Origin: Verrucomicrobiaceae bacterium
GTDB taxonomy: Bacteria; Verrucomicrobiota; Verrucomicrobiia; Verrucomicrobiales; Verrucomicrobiaceae
Direction: 5' to 3'
Assembly: GCA_021151605.1 (NCBI GenBank)
Contig: JAGKWZ010000353.1
Location: 1-5,839, forward strand
Length of the DNA stretch: 5,839 nucleotides
Shown: piece after piece, positions 1 to 5,839 of the stretch
Position numbering within the stretch: position 1 is the stretch's first letter
Layout: each line of letters starts with the position of its first letter
Position numbers and translations under genes: made by a program
The notes under the pieces: model-generated
What the model saw: only the letters and a program-made list of their open reading frames with translations
The model's database searches: none
Told to the model about the DNA's origin: nothing

Positions 1-3000
1 CTCGCAAGATGATCCCTGATCGAGTAAACTTTAAGCGGAGATCCAGACGACGGATATTCAACCTGACCGTGAGCGTAGAACGAAGTTTTTGCCACGCCTG
101 ATATTCCATCGCGTTCTTCAACCCTACTAGTCTCGGCCCAGACTATGTTTCTATCTTCAATTAGCTTACTTCCACGAAAAAGCTGCATCTGACGGCATCT
201 GCCAATACCGTCATATTTAATGGAGGTGCGGTCCGTTCCAATGAGAATTGTCGAAACTCGATTTTCAGCGTCCCACTCATATTTGGCTGTTCTAACAATT
301 AATGAAGATGTTCCAATCTCATTGAGCGCGTTGAAGAGTGTATTCGTGACAACACCTGCATCCGTGTTGGTTGTCCGGTTCCCCGCCAAATCATACGAGT
401 AGGCGTAACTCGTCACAGGACCGCCATTCTTGGTCACGTTGACTGACGTAAGCTGATCAACCGCATCATAACTGATATTCCACACATCCGGCGTACCACC
501 GTCTTCGCCTTGCGCCCAAGTCAGGATGCGGCCCACGGAGTCGTAGGTGTAGTCGAACTGGCTGATGACGCTGCTGTCGCTCAGGCGCTGGTGCTTGATC
601 TGTTTCAGGCGGCGATCGTTGGCGTTGTCATGGTATTGGTAGAAGGTCGTGACGTTGTTGGGGCGTGTCATGGAGAGCACGCGGTTGGTGGGGCCGTCGT
701 AGGCGAAATTGAAGGTGCCCAGGGCATCGGTCAGGGCGGTGGTGCGGCCCAGGGCATCCAGAGAGATGGAGGAAGCGACGCCATTGATAGCACGGCTTAC
801 AGCGCGGCCCAGAGCATCATAACTGTAGGTGATGGTGTCGTCTTGAAAGGGGCCGTCCACACTGGCAAGCTGGCCCGCACCGGGGGTGCTGCTGCCGGTG
901 ATGGGATGGTAAGCGTAGAGCGTGGTGCCGATCCCGTCCTTCATGCTGGCCATGCGTGGATACTTGCTCTCGTAAGTGTAGCTGACGGTGGGCGTGGCGA
1001 TCTGGGCATTCGGGTAGCTGATCTGGCGCACGGCATCATCTGGCAGGTAGTCATAGACTTTGTGCTGGCCCTTTTCGTCGGTGCGACGGAGGAGGCGACC
1101 TGTGGCGTCGTCGTAGGTATAAACGACCTTGGAATTGTCCGCGTAGATCTTGGCCGTCACGCGGCCCTGGAGATCCCGCTGCCAGCGGGTGACACGGCCC
1201 ATGGGATCAGTAAGGGCTGCCAGACTGCCGCAGCGGCACCAGTCCATCTTCACCACTCGATTCAGCGGATCAGTAACCTGGGTGAGCTGCTGGACGGCAT
1301 TGTGGGTGTAGGTGGTAATACGAGCCAGGCGGTCACGGAAGCTGGCGCGGTCCAGTTTGTCATAAGCGATCTGCTCGAAGGTGCTGTCTGGATAATCAAT
1401 GCGGGTGACGCGATCAAAATCGTCGTAACTGTAGGTGCGGGTGTAGGCGTCGGAGTTCGTGGTGGTGCGGATGCGACCCTGGGCATCATAAGTAAAGCTG
1501 GTAGTGTCTGAGCTGCCCGCCAGAGGGCCATCCACACTAGTGAGATAACCGTTGGCATTGTAAGTGAATGTGGTCACCTGACTCAGGGCATTTGTCACGG
1601 TCAGCACCTGACCGCGTGCATTGTAAGTGTAGGTGGTGACGGAGCCTGCGGCATCGGTGATGGTCAGCGGCTGATGCTGAGCATTGTAGGTGATGGCAAG
1701 CTGGCGCTCATTCACGCCACCCGTGGTCTGCCGGATTTCGGTCAAATCCTGGCCATTCGCGGCATAGCCATACTCAGTGGTACGCCCCAACGGATCGACG
1801 GTTTTGATCGTGTTCCCCTGGGGGTTGGTATAGGTCTGGCGGAGCTGCGGGGTGCCATCTGCCAGAATACGCAGAGTCTTCTCGGGCGCAGCATTGCTGC
1901 CAAGATAGTAGGGCAGTGAGGTGGGGCTGCCGACACCGCCGGGATAATTCACCCACACGCGATCTTCCCCTGGATTCTTCATCGCCTCGATGACTGGCAC
2001 GACCTGCCAGCCTGAATTGGTGTAGAAACGGTAATTGCGTGCCGCTTTGTAGTCACCAGGAGCGACCTGGCTGGCCAACTTGTCCCAATACCAAGCATTG
2101 CGGAAGTGGAGGCGTGTGTTTTCGGCATAGAACGGCACGGCTACGTTTCCCACCATGACCGTGGCAGGGGGCTCACGAAGGCTGGCAATGGAGGTGCTGC
2201 CAGTGTCGTTGAACTCCACACGCTGCTTGCCCCCAGTGGGGTCAGTGGCCTCGACGATGCGATTGGAACCTGAGATGTTCACCGGATTGGAGAAGGTGGA
2301 GGTGCCATAAGGCGTAACCATGGTGGCGATGAAGCCATTGGTTCCGTAAGTGAAGGTGGTGGCGAGGCCAAGCTGATCTGTCACACCCGTGAGACGGCCG
2401 CCGGTATCATAGGTCAGGGTGCAGAACCGCCCGAAGGGATCCGTTACACGGGTGATGCGGTAGATATTGGCAGTGTCCGTGTAGGACAAGGTGGTCACCT
2501 GACCGATAGTGTCAGTGACCGAGACAAGTCGGACATTGGAGTCATAAGCAAGGCTGAGGCTATTCCCCTGTGGATCAATGATTTGGGAAAGGAAGATGCG
2601 CGTCGGCGTAGTCGGGTTGTTGGGCGCGTTATAGACCTCTTTGGAGCCGTCTGGCATCTCACGAGTGTAGGTGTAGGTGCCGGTTCGGGTGACGACAGCG
2701 AAGCTCTGATCGTGGGGGCCGAACTTGCTGGTGGCGGTGCTGTATTTCACCACCTGAGTGCCACCGCCTGGAACACGCACGCGGAGGTTGGTTCCATTGG
2801 TCAACGTTCCAGTAACGTGCTCAATCCAAGCCACCCAATTGGTGCTCCAGGTCAGTCCGACATGACTCCAGGTGGGAGCCGATGTGGGGGCAGCGCTGTC
2901 CATGTCATTGTAATTGATACGGAAAGCCACACTCGGACCGACGGGCGGAGAGTAGCGCAAGGGAATGTCACCAATGCGGATGGCTCCTGGCATCGGATGG

Positions 3001-4268
3001 AAGGTGTAGCGCGGCATACCGCAGGGAGGGTCATCACCTTCTTCGGTCTTTGGATCATCGGGATCGGTGGACTCGTCTGTGGGAATGACGCCATGGGCAC
3101 CATCACGCCCGTAAATCTTCTGACCAGCAGTGGCGTCCAAAGGCTCCCAGCCATTGCCAAGACTGCTCGCGGCGATGAGGAAATAGCCGCTGGCAGATTG
3201 TTCGACAGCCGCCTTGTCCACCCAACCAGAATACCCAAGGGTGCGATCTTCCATGAAGTACTGGCTGCCGTCTTCAGATGCCTGCAGCAGAGCATTGAAG
3301 TGATTATCCTTCACATGCATCACAGCTGGCGTGGGAATCTTGAGTCCGGGAGACGACCTTTTCGCCATGCGCATGTCCAGCTTGTAATCCGTCTCCGCGT
3401 AGCGTTGAACTTCAGACAAAGGAAGGCCCGTTTGCTGGAAGTCTGGCGGCACTTGACTGAGGCGAGGAGCCACAAAGGGCTCCCGTTTGAATTCCTTGAT
3501 GGCATTCAGAGCGAGAGGTCCACACATCACATTCTGGGAGGCGGTGTGATCCAAGAGCCAGATCATTTCCCGAGCGCGAAAGACCTTACCTTCCAGTGCG
3601 CCATTCAGAGGACGCTGAGCAGCGGCATCGACGAGTTCACGAAGCTTGGTGGCACGAGACATCCCCACATTGGTGTCGAGCAGACTGCCGAGCACTCCAT
3701 TGGCCAGGTGATAGGCAGGCAGATCGGTTCGGTCTTTGGTCTTTTGCCAGATTTCGTCCCATCCCTGGCGAGCTAACTCAAACCAACCTGTTTTGAATTT
3801 GAAGCCCATCAGCTCGTTCTTCAGCGCCAGCGCCCAGCGAGAACTGCTATGGTTTTTGAGCCATTCTTCCAAAGCGGCGAATTTTTCCCGCTCCGTCATG
3901 GCGGAAGTGCTGCGGAGAAACTCGCCGAGAGCTGCATTGTCTGATTCAAGAGTGCCAGCCCCAGCCAAACCATCGACAGGCCACAAACGGTCCGCAAAAA
4001 TTCGAGAACCGACAATCTGATCATCCGTCGGCTGGGAGGGAATTTCGGGCAGCTTGTCCAATGGCTGGAAGTCCGGCGATTGGCGGTTCGGGCTTCCATC
4101 AAAACGCTGAGCCGACACAGCAAGCTGTGCAGAGGGCTTTGACATTTGGTCTGACAGCGTCCGTTGGAGTGAAGTGCTGGTGCCATACTTCTGCCAGAGA
4201 ATGGCGAGGAGTGTGCCGAGCAAAGCCAGGCCGACCAACACTGAGAGATCGCGTAAAGTCTTCTTCAT
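1..4268 (-). CDS. RHS/YD-repeat protein with N-terminal membrane anchor and C39 peptidase-like domain, 3' end outside window
   Basis: The minus-strand frame is open from an ATG at 4268 to the window edge: 1422 codons without a stop. Residues ~9-25 form a hydrophobic anchor after MKKTLRD, with no clear signal-peptidase site. Residues ~100-235 look helical and TPR-like. Residues ~240-370 resemble a C39-type cysteine peptidase fold: Cys249 in CGPLAL, His323 in NHF, Asp341 in MEDRTLG, then a GYFLI strand. An acidic linker leads to CGMPRYTFHPM (from Cys416) and a GDIPLRYSPPVGP segment. YD repeats start near Tyr575 (LAYDSN, YDTGGRL, YDAQGRI, YDALGRA and others), are interrupted at ~665-810, and continue to SIRDHLA, the usual DHLGS site of the RHS core. 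RHS repeats generally build a shell around a variable C-terminal domain; that domain is not in this window, so no toxin or other activity can be assigned. No strong ribosome binding site precedes the ATG. GC drops over the last ~420 bases. Confidence 0.93.
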   Translation of the reverse strand, partial: MKKTLRDLSVLVGLALLGTLLAILWQKYGTSTSLQRTLSDQMSKPSAQLAVSAQRFDGSPNRQSPDFQPLDKLPEIPSQPTDDQIVGSRIFADRLWPVDGLAGAGTLESDNAALGEFLRSTSAMTEREKFAALEEWLKNHSSSRWALALKNELMGFKFKTGWFELARQGWDEIWQKTKDRTDLPAYHLANGVLGSLLDTNVGMSRATKLRELVDAAAQRPLNGALEGKVFRAREMIWLLDHTASQNVMCGPLALNAIKEFKREPFVAPRLSQVPPDFQQTGLPLSEVQRYAETDYKLDMRMAKRSSPGLKIPTPAVMHVKDNHFNALLQASEDGSQYFMEDRTLGYSGWVDKAAVEQSASGYFLIAASSLGNGWEPLDATAGQKIYGRDGAHGVIPTDESTDPDDPKTEEGDDPPCGMPRYTFHPMPGAIRIGDIPLRYSPPVGPSVAFRINYNDMDSAAPTSAPTWSHVGLTWSTNWVAWIEHVTGTLTNGTNLRVRVPGGGTQVVKYSTATSKFGPHDQSFAVVTRTGTYTYTREMPDGSKEVYNAPNNPTTPTRIFLSQIIDPQGNSLSLAYDSNVRLVSVTDTIGQVTTLSYTDTANIYRITRVTDPFGRFCTLTYDTGGRLTGVTDQLGLATTFTYGTNGFIATMVTPYGTSTFSNPVNISGSNRIVEATDPTGGKQRVEFNDTGSTSIASLREPPATVMVGNVAVPFYAENTRLHFRNAWYWDKLASQVAPGDYKAARNYRFYTNSGWQVVPVIEAMKNPGEDRVWVNYPGGVGSPTSLPYYLGSNAAPEKTLRILADGTPQLRQTYTNPQGNTIKTVDPLGRTTEYGYAANGQDLTEIRQTTGGVNERQLAITYNAQHQPLTITDAAGSVTTYTYNARGQVLTVTNALSQVTTFTYNANGYLTSVDGPLAGSSDTTSFTYDAQGRIRTTTNSDAYTRTYSYDDFDRVTRIDYPDSTFEQIAYDKLDRASFRDRLARITTYTHNAVQQLTQVTDPLNRVVKMDWCRCGSLAALTDPMGRVTRWQRDLQGRVTAKIYADNSKVVYTYDDATGRLLRRTDEKGQHKVYDYLPDDAVRQISYPNAQIATPTVSYTYESKYPRMASMKDGIGTTLYAYHPITGSSTPGAGQLASVDGPFQDDTITYSYDALGRAVSRAINGVASSISLDALGRTTALTDALGTFNFAYDGPTNRVLSMTRPNNVTTFYQYHDNANDRRLKQIKHQRLSDSSVISQFDYTYDSVGRILTWAQGEDGGTPDVWNISYDAVDQLTSVNVTKNGGPVTSYAYSYDLAGNRTTNTDAGVVTNTLFNALNEIGTSSLIVRTAKYEWDAENRVSTILIGTDRTSIKYDGIGRCRQMQLFRGSKLIEDRNIVWAETSRVEERDGISGVAKTSFYAHGQVEYPSSGSPLKVYSIRDHLA

Positions 4269-4282
4269 ATCGGGAGATACTC

Positions 4283-4309
4283 TTGCTTTGCCGTGAAGCA
4301 GAAAAGCAA
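4283..4309. repeat. Short inverted repeat in the presumed leader of the RHS gene
   Basis: TTGCTTT at 4283-4289 and AAAGCAA at 4303-4309 form exact 7-bp arms around 13 bases. It lies between the candidate promoter and the ATG at 4268. The stem is AT-rich and no T-run follows on the minus strand, so a terminator is unlikely; a weak leader hairpin or chance are both possible. Confidence 0.35.
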
Positions 4310-4313
4310 TTTG

Positions 4314-4342
4314 AGTATTTCAGCCAATAGCATTTATGACAA
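4314..4342 (-). promoter_or_regulatory. Candidate sigma-70-type promoter for the RHS gene
   Basis: On the minus strand TTGTCA (4342-4337, 5 of 6 to TTGACA) is followed after 17 bases by AATACT (4319-4314, 4 of 6 to TATAAT). A TGA directly before it gives an extended -10 TGn. Transcription would begin near 4307, about 40 bases before the ATG at 4268. Consensus matching only; other sigma factors of this phylum are not considered. Confidence 0.4.
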
Positions 4343-4397
4343 GGAAAATGTGCAAACTGTCTTAAATGACACACATGGACATCGCGCCAATAACCTG

Positions 4398-5264
4398 TTA
4401 ATTCCTATAAGACTTATGACAATCCCTGCAATCTTGCTTGATGCCTTTCAGGTAAGTCCGGAGTTCCGCTGAACTGGAATGCATTACAGATGAACTGAGT
4501 CGCTGCGTTTTGATCAGGGACTTCTCGAGATGATTGATCATGTCCACAGAATGATCCTTCTCAGTATTCCGCAACGCTTCTTGAAAACCCTCCTCTAAAA
4601 GCGCCGCCAATTCCTTGAATCGCTTTGCATCTAGCGAGTCAGAGCTGATCGCCTCTAGCTTTTCAAAAGCATCGTCGATGCGTGTCATCTCACGAACAAA
4701 GGGAGAGATTTTTGCAGAAGGAAGCAATGGCGCTGGAGTTACATCGCTAACAGACGGCGTATAATTTTGCACATCTCGCCATAGCCCTTGATACTCGACT
4801 CCAGTCCCAGCCTGCTTCATCAGTGCCAGAGCTTGCTCTTTTGAAATGCTTTTTTCCAACATTCCTGCAATGACTGCTGTCGCTGGGCCACGGTGCTTTC
4901 CATGATGGCAGTGAATCAGTATCGGTTCCTGGGTAGTCTCCAAGATTTGCTTGAGTGCGGCTTGAACTGGTTTCGGTACGGAGTCATAGCCGATGGGAAG
5001 ATGCACATATCTTACTCCCGCTTTTTCCGCAGCCTGTTGATCCGGCTGCTTGCCGTCCACACTTACGATGGTTTTGATTCCCAACCTAGCTAGGCGATCA
5101 AAGACCTGTGGCCCAACAGGCTCACCGCTACAGTAGATGCGCGGCGACACCTGCCGAAAAGCTTCAACTGGTGGAGTTGCCTCTTGAGCACTCAGAGATC
5201 TTCCCAGCATGGCTGCACTAAAAGCTAGCCATGCTGGTAGATGGGCGAATTTCATGAGGCGCAT
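4398..5264 (-). CDS. Exported CX5R (dual-specificity/tyrosine-type) phosphatase fused to a cytochrome c'-like haem domain
   Basis: This is a predicted periplasmic protein of 288 residues. The signal peptide ends near SLSA|QEA (residue 26). Residues ~35-160 look like a small cysteine phosphatase: an SPRIYCSGEP strand, LGIKTIVSVDG, then the P-loop HCHHGKHRG with nucleophile Cys119 and Arg125 (CX5R). Asp94 in LPIGYDSVP may be the general acid. This matches the compact DSP/Siw14/BLH-like phosphatases; the substrate is unknown. After a proline-rich linker (~170-190) comes a helical region of ~100 residues ending in CRDCHKSYR: Cys279, Cys282 and His283 form a CXXCH haem c site close to the C-terminus, as in class II cytochromes (cytochrome c'/c556). 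Met193 in the first helix is a candidate sixth ligand. The start is uncertain: ATG 5264, ATG 5255 (GAAG ~10 bases upstream), ATG 5294 and TTG 5303 are in frame; the first two give a normal signal peptide. GC (~47-52%) is lower than both flanks. The RHS gene follows 129 bases downstream. Confidence 0.9.
   Translation of the reverse strand: MRLMKFAHLPAWLAFSAAMLGRSLSAQEATPPVEAFRQVSPRIYCSGEPVGPQVFDRLARLGIKTIVSVDGKQPDQQAAEKAGVRYVHLPIGYDSVPKPVQAALKQILETTQEPILIHCHHGKHRGPATAVIAGMLEKSISKEQALALMKQAGTGVEYQGLWRDVQNYTPSVSDVTPAPLLPSAKISPFVREMTRIDDAFEKLEAISSDSLDAKRFKELAALLEEGFQEALRNTEKDHSVDMINHLEKSLIKTQRLSSSVMHSSSAELRTYLKGIKQDCRDCHKSYRN
5204..5237. repeat. Perfect 11-bp inverted repeat inside the phosphatase-cytochrome signal-peptide codons
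   Basis: CCAGCATGGCT at 5204-5214 and AGCCATGCTGG at 5227-5237 are exact reverse complements, with a 12-base loop between them. In the transcript of the phosphatase-cytochrome gene the hairpin would begin about 28 bases into the coding sequence when the start is 5264. No T-run follows on either strand, so it is not a typical intrinsic terminator. Confidence 0.75.
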
Positions 5265-5331
5265 TCTTCGCCACAAATGCACCCACAGGGGCATCGGCGT
5301 CAAACAAGAAACAGAAACTATAGGTGGCTCG

Positions 5332-5525
5332 CGCCTCTTTCCGCTTCAATTGTGGGAAGAGCACCACATCGCGGATACTCTCGGCACCCGTGAGCATCAT
5401 GATCAGGCGATAAATGCCGATGCCACCTGCGGGTGGCATGCCGTGCTCCAGGGCCAGGAGAACTCTTCGTCGATCTTCTGCGTCTCTTCACCAGCCTGAT
5501 CGAGCAGGCGCTGGAAGATTGGCGT
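5332..5525 (-). pseudogene. lysS: Remnant of the 3' end of lysyl-tRNA synthetase gene, frameshifted
   Basis: Two overlapping frames together read like the C-terminus of a class II lysyl-tRNA synthetase. From 5525 to 5463 one frame gives TPIFQRLLDQAGEETQKIDE-E. Near 5460-5462 one base seems to be missing, and the next frame gives LLALEHGMPPAGG, then GIGIYRLIMML, TGAESIRDVV and LFPQLKRKEA. LysRS normally has ALEHGxPP, GxGIGxDRL (motif 3, ATP binding) and SIRDVxLFP here. In this copy motif 3 looks two residues short and the Asp before Arg is Tyr. No stop follows KRKEA; the frame runs on to 5218 inside the next gene. The catalytic body and anticodon domain are absent. A working LysRS cannot come from this; a functional copy presumably lies elsewhere. 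The family assignment is firm on motifs; the exact deletions are judged against a remembered consensus. Confidence 0.82.
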
Positions 5526-5635
5526 AGCTAAGAACATCCTGGGGGATTTCCTGGCCGTTAATCATAAGCACATAGACTTCCGCGCCCACTCGCACCCCAT
5601 GCGCAGCCCACAACCGCAGTTTCTGGCTACCACTA
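5526..5635 (-). other. Unassigned stretch between the AAA+ stop and clear lysS homology
   Basis: No intact gene is seen. One minus frame is open from about 5652 to a stop at 5490-5488 (54 codons from a TTG). It contains KLRLWAAHGVRVGAEVYV and then LMINGQEIPQDVL. The NGQEI piece recalls the GGREI/NGQEI segment of LysRS that lies some 30-40 residues before ALEHG, so this may be an older, more decayed part of the same lysS remnant, one frame away from 5525-5463. The match is short and could be chance. Confidence 0.35.
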
Positions 5636-5839
5636 TCACGCTTGAAACCCAATCCTCCTCCGGCTCTTACCCTTCTCCCCCGCGTGTTCCGCCTTCGCCT
5701 TCCTCACCTTCGCAATATCCCGCTCCAGCATGGCCTGCGTGATTCGCCATTTCTCTGGGTCCGCATCCGTGCTACCTGCATGAATCGCATTCACGCACAC
5801 GTTCAGAATGTCCCCGCCACTAAGACCCTTGGAAAGCTC
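5636..5839 (-). CDS. AAA+ family ATPase, C-terminal end only
   Basis: The frame enters from the right edge and gives 67 residues before TGA at 5638-5636. It starts ELSKGLSGGDILNVCVNAIH. The LSGGDI-N-V pattern is the C-terminal lid helix of classical AAA ATPases, equivalent to the (L/Y)SGxDI segment of spastin- and FtsH-like modules. Then come a WRITQAMLERDIAKV helix that can pair against the lid, a lysine-rich stretch, and an RRRIGF tail. The Walker A and B motifs and arginine finger would be upstream, outside the window, so subfamily and partners cannot be stated. Similar tails are recalled from single-AAA-domain ATPases of Verrucomicrobia. The next sequence downstream is the lysS remnant, not an intact operon partner. 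Confidence 0.8.
   Translation of the reverse strand, partial: ELSKGLSGGDILNVCVNAIHAGSTDADPEKWRITQAMLERDIAKVRKAKAEHAGEKGKSRRRIGFQA

Noticed and set aside
510..1511. Plus-strand open frame of 333 codons opposite the RHS gene
   Set aside because: It is codon-for-codon antisense to the RHS frame. Its composition (many Val, Gly, Ala, Asp, Ile) is what reversed YD-repeat codons give, and the minus strand reads clear YD motifs.
2583..3776. Plus-strand open frame of 397 codons
   Set aside because: It is also in antisense register with the RHS frame, shows no recognisable domain, and overlaps the C39-like and linker regions that read sensibly on the minus strand.
4269..4397. Possible intrinsic terminator after the phosphatase-cytochrome gene
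   Set aside because: I found no GC-rich hairpin followed by a T-run on the minus strand in this gap, so readthrough into the RHS gene cannot be excluded.
5265..5303. Upstream TTG (5303) or ATG (5294) as the start of the phosphatase-cytochrome gene
   Set aside because: They would add a tryptophan- and arginine-containing stretch before an otherwise normal signal peptide, and no ribosome binding site precedes either one.
5317..5322. TATAGT as a -10 element for the phosphatase-cytochrome gene
   Set aside because: No acceptable -35 hexamer is found 16-18 bases upstream; the nearest TTGAAG is 21 bases away. It remains only a weak possibility.
5218..5439. Minus-strand frame of 73 codons taken as a separate small gene
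   Set aside because: Its first half is the LysRS C-terminus starting at an internal methionine, and its second half is the phosphatase gene read in another frame. It is treated as part of the lysS remnant.
5488..5652. 54-codon TTG-initiated minus-strand frame with GGAGGAGG just before it, overlapping the AAA+ stop
   Set aside because: The Shine-Dalgarno-like bases are arginine codons of the AAA+ tail, and the peptide has no firm family match; a decayed lysS piece explains it at least as well.

Overview
All genes I can support lie on the minus strand. Read in transcription order (right to left) they are: the 3' end of an AAA+ ATPase gene; a broken remnant of the 3' end of a lysyl-tRNA synthetase gene (lysS); an exported protein that joins a CX5R-type phosphatase domain to a C-terminal haem-binding cytochrome c'-like domain; and a very long RHS/YD-repeat protein that runs off the left edge. 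No tRNA, rRNA, CRISPR array or transposase was seen.

The likely source is a Gram-negative member of the Planctomycetes-Verrucomicrobia-Chlamydiae group, most probably a verrucomicrobium (Prosthecobacter or Verrucomicrobium type). This is inference. It rests on the style of the RHS protein (membrane anchor, helical region, C39-like domain, a CGMPRYTFHPM-type segment, then YD repeats), on the AAA+ tail and on the LysRS tail, all recalled as typical of that group. No marker gene in the window settles it.

Region by region: 1-4268 is one open reading frame of at least 1422 codons. It ends at the window edge at a DHL motif of the RHS core, so the variable C-terminal tip and any immunity gene lie outside. 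4269-4397 is a 129-base gap with a reasonable promoter candidate and a small inverted repeat. 4398-5264 is the phosphatase-cytochrome fusion; an 11-bp perfect inverted repeat lies inside its signal-peptide codons. 5265-5635 has no intact gene; most of it is lysS debris carrying frame changes and an altered motif 3. 5636-5839 is the AAA+ tail.

Hand-counted base composition is a mosaic. The body of the RHS gene, the lysS remnant and the AAA+ tail are about 57-58% GC. The first ~420 bases (the RHS 3' end) and the phosphatase-cytochrome gene are about 47-52%. This fits a locus where a lower-GC gene and a replaceable RHS tip sit in older chromosomal sequence. The RHS and phosphatase-cytochrome products both look exported or membrane-bound, but nothing in the sequence shows that they act together.
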